From contig NZ_JASSUA010000002.1 in NCBI RefSeq assembly GCF_030227115.1, positions 248,001 to 312,000 on the forward strand: a stretch of 64,000 bases of DNA. The letters run 5' to 3'. Shown here piece after piece: positions 35,945 to 43,366 of the stretch. The translations under genes were made by a program, and so were the position numbers. The DNA is from Marinobacter sp. SS13-12 (GTDB lineage Bacteria; Pseudomonadota; Gammaproteobacteria; Pseudomonadales; Oleiphilaceae). The notes under the pieces were generated by a model. It made no database searches, had not been told where the DNA came from, and saw nothing but the letters and a program-made list of their open reading frames with translations. Each line of letters opens with the position of its first letter. The stretch's first letter is position 1.

Positions 35945-36868
35945 ATGGCAACACAATGGACCCGACGACAGTTCCTGGCCGCACTGGCGGCCACCGGCCT
36001 CTCACTTCGCATGCCGGGACTGGTGGCAGCACCCGGCGAGGCGGCGATCACCCGGCCCATTCCCTCCTCCGGGGAGCGGTTGCCCGTGATTGGCATGGGT
36101 ACCTGGCGCACGTTCAATGTGGGCGGGGACCAGCATCTGGTGAACGAGCGCACCGAGGTGTTGAAGACGTTCTTTGAACTGGGCGGCACCCTGGTGGACT
36201 CGTCGCCCATGTACGGCTCGGCCGATGATGTCATGGGGGAAGCACTTGAGACCCTGAACGCCCATGACAAAGTGTTTGCTGCCAACAAGATCTGGACCCG
36301 GGATGGCGGTGCCACCCGGGAGCAGGACAGGGAAACCCGCGAAAAATGGGGCATTGAACGCTTTGATCTGCAGCAGGTACACAACCTGTTGGCGTGGGAG
36401 GAGCACCTGGACACCCTGAAGCAAATGAAGGCGGACGGGGAGATTCGATATCTGGGTATCACCACCTCCCACGGCCGGCGTCACCGGGATCTTGCGCACA
36501 TCATGGAACAGCACCCCCTCGACTTTGTGCAACTGACCTACAATGTACTGGACCGGGAAGCGGAACAACGCCTGTTGCCGCTGGCAAGAGAGCGGGGCAT
36601 TGCGGTCATTGTGAATCGCCCGTTCCAGGGCGGCAGCCTGTTCCGTCGCTTCCAGTCCGAGCCATTGCCCGGCTGGGCAGAAGAGGCAGGTTGTGGCAAC
36701 TGGGCCGAGTTTTTCCTCAAGTTCATCGTGTCCCACCCGGCGGTCACCTGTGCCATTCCGGCGACAACCCGTGTGGAGCATATGGAAGAGAACATGGGCG
36801 CTTTGTACGGGACGCTTCCTGATCAACAACAGCGCCGGAAAATGGCCGATTACGTGGCGGGGTTATGA
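35945..36868 (+). CDS. Tat-exported aldo/keto reductase family protein
   Basis: The 307-residue protein begins with a twin-arginine signal (TRRQFLAALAATGLSL, Arg-Arg at residues 7-8) and then an aldo/keto reductase barrel: PVIGMGTWRTF, VDSSPMYGSADDVMGEAL (Asp and Tyr of the catalytic tetrad), AANKIW (Lys) and QVHNL in place of the usual H. Unlike cytoplasmic relatives it should work in the periplasm, where NADPH is absent, so its cofactor supply is puzzling. Its last four bases overlap the next gene (ATGA). Confidence 0.87.
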   Translation: MATQWTRRQFLAALAATGLSLRMPGLVAAPGEAAITRPIPSSGERLPVIGMGTWRTFNVGGDQHLVNERTEVLKTFFELGGTLVDSSPMYGSADDVMGEALETLNAHDKVFAANKIWTRDGGATREQDRETREKWGIERFDLQQVHNLLAWEEHLDTLKQMKADGEIRYLGITTSHGRRHRDLAHIMEQHPLDFVQLTYNVLDREAEQRLLPLARERGIAVIVNRPFQGGSLFRRFQSEPLPGWAEEAGCGNWAEFFLKFIVSHPAVTCAIPATTRVEHMEENMGALYGTLPDQQQRRKMADYVAGL

Positions 36869-37551
36869 CCGATGTGAATTGGTTGAGCTATTCACTGTCT
36901 GACTTTCTGATGTTCGGGCCGGAGGTGTTTCTCCGGCTCTTTGTTCGTATCAATCAGGATTTCTGGCCCTGGCAGGGCATTGCGGTTGCAATGATGCTGT
37001 TGATTGCCGGGTTGCTGGTGCGTGGTGACAGGCTGGCGAAACGGGGCACTCTGTTGCTGCTGGCGGCCGCCTGGATGTGGTGCGGTGCCGGGTTCCTGAT
37101 GGAATATTACGGACCCATCAATATACCAGCCGCCTGGTTTGGCTGGGCCTTTATTCTGCAAGCTGCGCTGTTAACAGTCGCGGCGCTGGTCTGGCCCTGG
37201 GATGGGCGTTCTGCAGCGCCTGCGCGCCGATGGCAGGCGGGCATCGGCTGGTTGGTGATGGCGTCGCTGCTGCCATTGCTGGCAGCGGCGCAGTCCGGAA
37301 ACTGGCAGGGCGTCGCCCTCTTCGGGATCACGCCAGACGTGACCGTTGCCGCCTCTCTACCTTGCCTACTGCTGTTGCCCAGGCGGGTTCGCTGGCTGTT
37401 TCTGCTGCTGCCGTTGCTCTGGTGCCTGTTCAGTGCGGCAACCTTGTGGACGCTTGGCACACGGCTGATGTTTGTCCTTCCCGCTGCCATACTGGTGCTG
37501 ACGATGGTTAGCTTCTGGTTCAGTCCCAGGCCGGCGCAAAGTCCGGGTTAG
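36865..37551 (+). CDS. DUF6064 family membrane protein
   Basis: Integral membrane protein of 228 residues with six or seven hydrophobic segments and the family opening LSYSLSDFLMFGPEVFLRLF. It overlaps the Tat-exported aldo/keto reductase by four bases, so the pair is translationally coupled. Function unknown. Its 3' end overlaps the convergent aldo/keto reductase gene by 32 bases. Confidence 0.83.
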   Translation: MTDVNWLSYSLSDFLMFGPEVFLRLFVRINQDFWPWQGIAVAMMLLIAGLLVRGDRLAKRGTLLLLAAAWMWCGAGFLMEYYGPINIPAAWFGWAFILQAALLTVAALVWPWDGRSAAPARRWQAGIGWLVMASLLPLLAAAQSGNWQGVALFGITPDVTVAASLPCLLLLPRRVRWLFLLLPLLWCLFSAATLWTLGTRLMFVLPAAILVLTMVSFWFSPRPAQSPG

Positions 37552-38329
37552 CGATTCGTTCACCACGGTCCAGCTTGTCTATCTGAGCAATTTCTTCCGC
37601 ACTGAGTGTGATACGGAGCGCATCCAGGTTGGCTTTCTGGTGCTGGGGGCGCGTTGATGACGGAATCGGTACCACGCCTCGGGACACGACCCAGGCAATG
37701 GCAATCTGTGCCGGAGACGCATTGTGCTCCCGGCCGATGCGGATCAGGGTTTCATCTTCCATTACCTTGCCCACGGCCAGTGGCATGTACCCTGTCACGG
37801 TAATACCCAGTTTCTGCGCATGCTCCACCACTTTGCGATTGGCCAGGAAAGGATGGACCTCAACCTGGTTGGTGAAGATGGCTGTCTCGCCTAGAATCTC
37901 TTTCGCCTGGTCCATCTGGGCGCAGGTGAAGTTGGATATGCCGATGTGTGACGTCAGCCCCTCCCGTTGTGCGTCCCGCAAGGCACCCAGGTAGTCCGTC
38001 ATGGGCACTTCGTCGTTCGGTGACGGCCAGTGGATGAGGGTGAGATCCACGTGGTCCGTTTTCAGCCGCGCCAGGCTGTCGTGCAGGCTGTTGATCAGGT
38101 CACTCGGGCGAAGCTGGTCGTGCCAGATCTTGGTGGTCAGGAATATATCGCGACGTGGGATGCCGCTGGAGGTGATGCCATCGCCCACTTCAGACTCATT
38201 TTCATACATCTGGGCGGTATCGATATGCCGGTAACCCAGAGAAAGGGCGCTTTTAACCGCCTCACGCGCATCGTTACCTTTCAGGCGGAAGGTGCCCATA
38301 CCGATTTTCGGAAGTGTGCTGAATGCCAT
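37520..38329 (-). CDS. aldo/keto reductase (DkgB-like)
   Basis: Cytoplasmic NADPH-dependent reductase of 269 residues. The tetrad Asp-Tyr-Lys-His is readable in HIDTAQMYENE (about 41-51), TKIW (about 72) and LIHWP (about 106). The C-terminal cofactor motif is IPSSTRPQHQKANL. It resembles methylglyoxal/2,5-diketogluconate reductase DkgB. ATG 38329 follows AGGAGGACACC; an in-frame extension to 38428 lacks a site and overlaps the next gene's promoter. Confidence 0.92.
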   Translation of the reverse strand: MAFSTLPKIGMGTFRLKGNDAREAVKSALSLGYRHIDTAQMYENESEVGDGITSSGIPRRDIFLTTKIWHDQLRPSDLINSLHDSLARLKTDHVDLTLIHWPSPNDEVPMTDYLGALRDAQREGLTSHIGISNFTCAQMDQAKEILGETAIFTNQVEVHPFLANRKVVEHAQKLGITVTGYMPLAVGKVMEDETLIRIGREHNASPAQIAIAWVVSRGVVPIPSSTRPQHQKANLDALRITLSAEEIAQIDKLDRGERIANPDFAPAWD

Positions 38330-38453
38330 GGTGTCCTCCTTTGCGAACGCTCTGATTTGTATGTGGTGCCCGCCCGCTGGTTCTTCAAGTGGCAGGTGGT
38401 TATCATACCGGCCGCGGAAACACGGCAAGCCGACTAATTACCGAGGTCAAATC

Positions 38454-38867
38454 ATGCTGACTGGGCAATGCCTTTGTGGCGATATCAAGCTGGAATACGA
38501 CGGCCCGTTGGGACCGATAGCCCTGTGCCATTGCAGCCAGTGCCGGCGCGCCCATGGCAGTGCGTTTTCCGCCAGCGCGCCAATTCAGAAAATCCGAACC
38601 CGTTTTACCGCGGGTGAAGAGCTGGTCCGGGAATACGAATCCCGCCCGGGCAAGTACCGGGGTTTCTGCCCCCGCTGCGGCAGCCAGCTGTACAGCCGGG
38701 TTGATGCCATTCCCGGTATCCTGCGCCTGCGGGTCGGCATGATCAACGAGCCTTTGGGCAAAGGACCGGCATCACACGTTTATGTCGGTTCCAAGTCGGA
38801 CTGGTTTGCCATCACGGACGATACTCCCCAGTACGACAAAACCGAAAGAAGCTATGATCCGAACTGA
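38454..38867 (+). CDS. GFA family (glutathione-dependent formaldehyde-activating-like) protein
   Basis: Zinc-binding beta protein of 137 residues. The cysteine set is complete: QCLCGDIKL (about residues 5-13), CHCSQCRRAHGSAF (about 27-40) and FCPRCGSQLYSR (about 80-91). GFA-family proteins are mostly of unknown substrate, so a direct role with glutathione should not be assumed. ATG 38454 has GAGG upstream. A second GFA gene is in the cassette region near 57.7 kb but is not closely similar. Confidence 0.88.
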   Translation: MLTGQCLCGDIKLEYDGPLGPIALCHCSQCRRAHGSAFSASAPIQKIRTRFTAGEELVREYESRPGKYRGFCPRCGSQLYSRVDAIPGILRLRVGMINEPLGKGPASHVYVGSKSDWFAITDDTPQYDKTERSYDPN

Positions 38868-38890
38868 CGGTCCGAACTGAGGGCACCGGA

Positions 38891-40015
38891 TCATTCCGCG
38901 GGTACGATCCGGTAAACCTTGCCGTCGGAATGGTCTGTCAGTAACCAAAGGGCGCCGTCAGGCCCCATCCGCACATCGCGGATACGTTCGCCCAGGTCTT
39001 CCAGCAAATCCTCTTCCTCTTTGACGTCCTCGTTGTCGAGACTCAGGCGTACCAGCTTACGCATCTTCAGTGCGCCCACAAACAGATCGCCTTGCCATTC
39101 AGGAAACTGGTCCCCGGTGTAGAACGCCATGCCCGAGGGGGCAATGGACGGGTCCCAGTAGTGCAGCGGGTCAGTCACGCCCTCCATGGTGGTCTTGTCG
39201 GTAATGGGCACCCCTGAATAATCGATGCCGTAAGTGACGTCTGGCCAGCCGTAGTTGTTACCGGCACGAATAATGTTGATCTCGTCGCCGCCCCTGGGCC
39301 CGTGTTCGTGGCTCCAGATTTCACCGGTCTCAGGATGAATGGTCATACCCTGGATATTGCGATTGCCATAGGTAAAGAAGGTGTCGTTTACGGTGGGGTC
39401 GTCGGTGAACGGGTTACCGGGAGCCGGATCGCCGTCAGTGGTCAGGCGATGCACACCACCGGCATCGTCATCCGTCGCCTGGGCACGGTTCATCTCGCCC
39501 CGGTCACCCACGGCAACGTACAGGTTGCCATCGCGGTCGAACTCCATGCGGCCGGCGAAGTGCCGCCCGGTGGTACCACGGGGCAGGGCTTCGAAAATCA
39601 CCTCAACATCCGATAACCGGTTGCCATCCAGTTTTGCCCTTGCCACCCGAGTGGTCATGCCTTCGCGGCTTACCTTGTGGGCGTAACTGAGAAACAGGAT
39701 CTGGTTAGTCTCGAAATCCGGGTGCAGGATCACGTCCAGCAGGCCGCCCTGGCCAGAAACGACAAGTTCTGGCAGTCCGCTCACCGGTTCGTCTACCAGT
39801 GCGCCGTCACGGATGATTCTTAACCGTCCCTCACGCTCGGTAACCAGCATGGAGCCGTCCGGCAGAAACGCAAGGCTCCAGGGGTGTTCAAGATTCTGTG
39901 CCACGGTTTCCAGACGGAACTCCGCCTTATCGGAAGAAAAAACCTGTTCCGACACCGCCGTGGCTGAAAGCATCACAAAGCTGAGGCCGAGGATCAGTCG
40001 GGTGCAAGTTCGCAT
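38891..40015 (-). CDS. PQQ-dependent sugar dehydrogenase (YliI/Asd-like)
   Basis: Periplasmic six-bladed beta-propeller of 374 residues with a signal peptide (residues about 1-22, ending TAVSEQ). It has the soluble aldose-dehydrogenase pattern: LEHPWSLAFLPDGSMLVTEREGRL at the start, GRHFAGRMEFDRDGNLYVAVGDRG (catalytic-base His region), YGNRNIQGMTIHPETGEIWSHEHGPRGGDEINII and IAPSGMAFYTGDQFP. It should oxidise aldoses with PQQ; PQQ synthesis genes are not in the window. Confidence 0.93.
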   Translation of the reverse strand: MRTCTRLILGLSFVMLSATAVSEQVFSSDKAEFRLETVAQNLEHPWSLAFLPDGSMLVTEREGRLRIIRDGALVDEPVSGLPELVVSGQGGLLDVILHPDFETNQILFLSYAHKVSREGMTTRVARAKLDGNRLSDVEVIFEALPRGTTGRHFAGRMEFDRDGNLYVAVGDRGEMNRAQATDDDAGGVHRLTTDGDPAPGNPFTDDPTVNDTFFTYGNRNIQGMTIHPETGEIWSHEHGPRGGDEINIIRAGNNYGWPDVTYGIDYSGVPITDKTTMEGVTDPLHYWDPSIAPSGMAFYTGDQFPEWQGDLFVGALKMRKLVRLSLDNEDVKEEEDLLEDLGERIRDVRMGPDGALWLLTDHSDGKVYRIVPAE

Positions 40016-40161
40016 GGGAACCTCCGTTTCTTATGGTGCCGTTCGATAGCTGACTGATGTTTGAGAATAGCAGTTGGAGTGAGCTCCAACGAGGTGTCTT
40101 GTCCCGCAAGGGTATATAGGGCGACAAAAAATCAATGGATCAGTGTTTTGGTATTTCAAAC

Positions 40162-40180
40162 GATAATGATTCGTATTAAT
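40162..40180. promoter_or_regulatory. Fur box upstream of the TonB receptor
   Basis: GATAATGATTCGTATTAAT matches about 13 of 19 bases of the Fur consensus, with the first nine identical. It is 52 bases before the receptor start, in an A+T-rich promoter, and implies iron repression. Confidence 0.8.
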
Positions 40181-40231
40181 ATACGAGAATGAGGTTTAAA
40201 TCCTGTAATAAACCCTGAAACGGAGAAAAAG

Positions 40232-42409
40232 ATGTCCCGAATTCCGGAACCCCTGTTCCGCCGCAAGGCGCTGTTCACCGCGATCGTTTGTGCAACCCTG
40301 CCGGCTTTCGCTTCGGCCCAGGACAACCAGCCCACAACACTCCAGGCACTGGATGTATCCGCAGAGCGTGGTCAGGTTTCATCTGAATCCACCGGCAGCT
40401 ACACCAGCGGGGCAACCACAACCTCCATGAAGATGGAGCTCGGCCACCGGGAAACACCGCAGGCAATAACCGTGGTGACGCGCGAGCAGATGGACGATTT
40501 TGCGCAAAACGATATCAACGATGTGCTGGAGGGAACCACCGGCGTGACCGTGGAATCCGTTGAGACAGATCGCACCTACTACACATCCCGCGGTTTCGAT
40601 ATCAACAACTTCCAGTACGATGGCGTCGGCCTGCCGGCGGTATACGACAACGTGCAGGGCGAACTGGATACCGCCTTCTTTGACAGGGTTGAGGTGGTGC
40701 GCGGTGCGAACGGTTTGATGGCCGGTTCCGGTAACCCGGCGGCAACCGTTAACTTCATCCGCAAACGCCCGACAGCGCAGACTAACGCCTCTGTTGCGGT
40801 CACCGGGGGATCCTGGGACAAGAAGCGCATTGTGGGGGATGTGTCGGGTGAGGTTTCGGAATCCGGGGCCGTGCGTGGCCGTGTGGTTGCCGGTTACGAG
40901 GACAAGGATTCCTACCTGGACCGCTACAGCAACGAAAAGCAGATGTTTTACGGCGTGCTTGAGGCCGACCTGACGGACACCACGCTGCTGACACTGGGCC
41001 ACTCGATACAGACCTCGGACACCGACAGCCCGCTTTGGGGCGCGTTGCCCCTGTTCTACACCGATGGCACCGCAACAGACTTCGCCCGATCAACCAGCAC
41101 CGCTTCGGACTGGTCCTACTGGGACAACACCCAGCACAACAGTTTTGTGGAGCTGCAACAGGAGCTGGCTGGCGGCTGGCGGGCCAAAGGCACCGTATTC
41201 CGGCTGGAGAATGACAGTGAATCAGAGTTGTTTTACCAATACGGCACGCCGGATCCGCAAACCGGTGACGGGTTGCTGGCCTATCCGAGTCAATACGATC
41301 TCAACGTAGAGCAGTTGGTGGTAGACGCTTATGCGACCGGCCCCTTTGAGTTGGCAAATCGGACCCATGAGCTGGTGTTGGGAGCCACCTGGTCCCGCTC
41401 AGAAACGGTGGACGAGTCCCGCTATGGTCAGGGTATTGGTAACGCGCTGCCACCTCTGAACGAGTGGGATGGCAATTATCCGCGGCCCACGTTCGATAAT
41501 GGTGTTGGCGGATCAGACTGGACGGATCGTGAAACCGCCACTTACGCCGCTGCCCGCTGGACCCTGACCGACAACCTGACAGCCATTACCGGTGTTCGTC
41601 TCACCTGGCTCGACAGTAAAGGCACCAGCTACGGCGCAGAGAAAACCACCAGTTACGATGCGGTTGAAACGCCCTACGCCGGGCTGATCTACGATCTGAA
41701 CGACAACCATTCCGTGTACGCCAGTTACACCGAAATCTTCACGCCGCAAACCGAGCTGGACATCAATCGTGATCGCCTGGACCCGATCGATGGCGTGAAT
41801 TACGAGCTGGGCCTGAAGAGCGAATTCCTGAATGACCGGGTGAACACCACGGTCGCACTTTTCCAGACGGAACAGCAGAACGTGGCTGAGGTTGCAGGCA
41901 CCTTCGCGGGTACTCCGGACGCGTACTATCGCGGCATAGACGGACTTGAAAGCCAGGGTGTTGAGCTTGAGTTCGTGGGCGACGTAACCGACCGAATCCA
42001 GCTGTTTGCCGGCTACACCTACGTGGACATCGAAGACGCCGATGGCAACTCCGCCAAACCCTTTGTGCCGGAGCACCTGGCGCAACTGCGGGGTACCTGG
42101 AAAGTGCCAGGCGTCGAAGGGCTTGAGCTGGGCAGCAAGGTGCGCTGGCAGTCGTCCATCAGCCAGGATCAGGGCGTGGCCACCACAGGGCCGAACGCCG
42201 GAGCGAAGATCGTCACCGAGCAGGAAAGCTATGCGGTGGTGGACCTGATGGCCAGCTATGACTTTGCCCGAGACTGGAACGCCACGCTGAACGTGAACAA
42301 CGTGACCGACGAGAAATACATCGAAAGTCTCAAAAAGTTTGGTACTTCTGCCCAGGGTTTCTATGGCGACCCGGCGAACGCCAGCCTGACAGTCTCCTGG
42401 GTCTACTGA
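40232..42409 (+). CDS. TonB-dependent siderophore receptor (FhuE/FpvA-like)
   Basis: Outer-membrane ferric-siderophore receptor of 725 residues: signal peptide (about 1-29, ending ASAQ), a TonB-box-like TTLQALDVSAE, the plug domain (ETPQAITVVTREQMDD through NPAATVNFIRKRP, about 70-180) and a 22-strand barrel ending in the aromatic SLTVSWVY. Siderophore-receptor signatures include RGFDINNFQYDGVGLP and VEVVRGANGLM. No extra N-terminal signalling domain is seen, so regulation is by Fur rather than a surface-signalling sigma factor. The uptake genes are next, on the opposite strand. The exact siderophore is unknown. Confidence 0.95.
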   Translation: MSRIPEPLFRRKALFTAIVCATLPAFASAQDNQPTTLQALDVSAERGQVSSESTGSYTSGATTTSMKMELGHRETPQAITVVTREQMDDFAQNDINDVLEGTTGVTVESVETDRTYYTSRGFDINNFQYDGVGLPAVYDNVQGELDTAFFDRVEVVRGANGLMAGSGNPAATVNFIRKRPTAQTNASVAVTGGSWDKKRIVGDVSGEVSESGAVRGRVVAGYEDKDSYLDRYSNEKQMFYGVLEADLTDTTLLTLGHSIQTSDTDSPLWGALPLFYTDGTATDFARSTSTASDWSYWDNTQHNSFVELQQELAGGWRAKGTVFRLENDSESELFYQYGTPDPQTGDGLLAYPSQYDLNVEQLVVDAYATGPFELANRTHELVLGATWSRSETVDESRYGQGIGNALPPLNEWDGNYPRPTFDNGVGGSDWTDRETATYAAARWTLTDNLTAITGVRLTWLDSKGTSYGAEKTTSYDAVETPYAGLIYDLNDNHSVYASYTEIFTPQTELDINRDRLDPIDGVNYELGLKSEFLNDRVNTTVALFQTEQQNVAEVAGTFAGTPDAYYRGIDGLESQGVELEFVGDVTDRIQLFAGYTYVDIEDADGNSAKPFVPEHLAQLRGTWKVPGVEGLELGSKVRWQSSISQDQGVATTGPNAGAKIVTEQESYAVVDLMASYDFARDWNATLNVNNVTDEKYIESLKKFGTSAQGFYGDPANASLTVSWVY

Positions 42410-42423
42410 TCCGGAGGTGAAGA

Positions 42424-42449
42424 GAGGGCGGGAAGTCACTCCCGCCCTC
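42424..42449 (+). other. strong hairpin between receptor and small ORF
   Basis: A perfect 10-base stem, GAGGGCGGGA / TCCCGCCCTC, with a six-base loop begins 15 bases after the receptor stop codon. There is no T run, so it may stabilise the receptor mRNA or reduce read-through into the 36-residue gene rather than terminate fully. Confidence 0.65.
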
Positions 42450-42475
42450 ATTGATGATAAAAGGGAGGAGAAGGA

Positions 42476-42586
42476 ATGACGCCCGAACAGGAAATGATTG
42501 AAGGATTAAAGCTGGCCGCAGGCGCCGGTATGGTCATCGGCGTGGTTGCCATTGGCCTGGCTCTGGGCTCGGCTATCGGGGTTTGA
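42476..42586 (+). CDS. 36-residue single-pass membrane peptide
   Basis: A short gene starting at ATG 42476 behind a very good ribosome site (AGGGAGGAGAAGG) and ending at TGA 42586. The peptide has a charged start (MTPEQEMIEGLK) and then one long hydrophobic Gly/Ala segment (LAAGAGMVIGVVAIGLALGSAIGV). It is downstream of the siderophore receptor and so would be iron-regulated. Its 3' part overlaps the tail of the convergent fhuF-like gene by 81 bases. Family unknown; a helper of the receptor/TonB system or of FhuB is conceivable. Confidence 0.6.
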   Translation: MTPEQEMIEGLKLAAGAGMVIGVVAIGLALGSAIGV

Positions 42587-43366
42587 TGGCTGGCTGAGGG
42601 CTGCCAGTCGCTCCTTGCGATAGACGCCACAGGTGCCGCAATAACCCCCCTCGGGTAACAGATACTTCAGACAACATCCCTTTCGCTGTGGGATGGCCGT
42701 GGTCTGCCCGCCAAACACCGCCGGAATCCAGTCGATGAAGTGGTTGGCGTCATTGCGAAACTCCCCCAACCAGCGCTGGGCCAGGTCACAGGTTTCAGCA
42801 GGCTCTGCCAGATTCCATACCGCCGAGAACGGCGCCCCCAACCCTAGCCCGATGCTGCTCCAGTAGGCTCCGGGGCTCACCCCCAGCCGCTGCCTGAACA
42901 CCGGATACCAATCTCGTGTCAGCCTCCCGACCGAGCGGACAAAGCACTCCTCATCGACGGCAGGCACACCCGGGGTCTGGAACCAACGGGACGTGACTGA
43001 TTCCCCATGCTCAACAGGAACGAGAAAAATGCGCCGGGGATCGGGCAGGGGAGCCTGGCCATCCCGGAACAGCCGCAGGGTCAGTGGGGCAATCACATTT
43101 AACGCCAGATCCTGCTGAAGCACGGAAACCCGGGCCCGGATGGCGCGGGAATCGGAAGCATTCGGGTAATCGGTGTTGACCTGGTCAATCAGCAGTGTCG
43201 GCTGCTCCAGGCACTGCGCCAGAGAAAACAGACCAGGGCGTTCGTCGGCGGAAGGTTGAAGTACCTGGGCGAGGATGGACTCCCGGTCCAGCCCGGCGGA
43301 TGCCAGGAGCCGGGCGTAACGTTCGGCCCATGTGTCTGACAGCCCGGCGTGTTCAGGATCGGCCAT
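42506..43366 (-). CDS. FhuF-like ferric-siderophore reductase
   Basis: The 286-residue protein has the FhuF C-terminal [2Fe-2S] motif CC-x10-C-x2-C (GCCLKYLLPEGGYCGTCGVYR, about residues 235-255), which reduces and releases iron from ferric siderophores in the cytoplasm. The preceding region (IDWIPAVFG and GLGLGAPFSAVWNL) is also FhuF-like. About 30 polar residues follow the iron-sulfur motif and lie opposite the 36-residue membrane peptide gene, so that tail may be dispensable. It overlaps the end of the permease gene by 14 bases. Confidence 0.87.
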   Translation of the reverse strand: MADPEHAGLSDTWAERYARLLASAGLDRESILAQVLQPSADERPGLFSLAQCLEQPTLLIDQVNTDYPNASDSRAIRARVSVLQQDLALNVIAPLTLRLFRDGQAPLPDPRRIFLVPVEHGESVTSRWFQTPGVPAVDEECFVRSVGRLTRDWYPVFRQRLGVSPGAYWSSIGLGLGAPFSAVWNLAEPAETCDLAQRWLGEFRNDANHFIDWIPAVFGGQTTAIPQRKGCCLKYLLPEGGYCGTCGVYRKERLAALSQPSNPDSRAQSQANGNHADDHTGACGQL

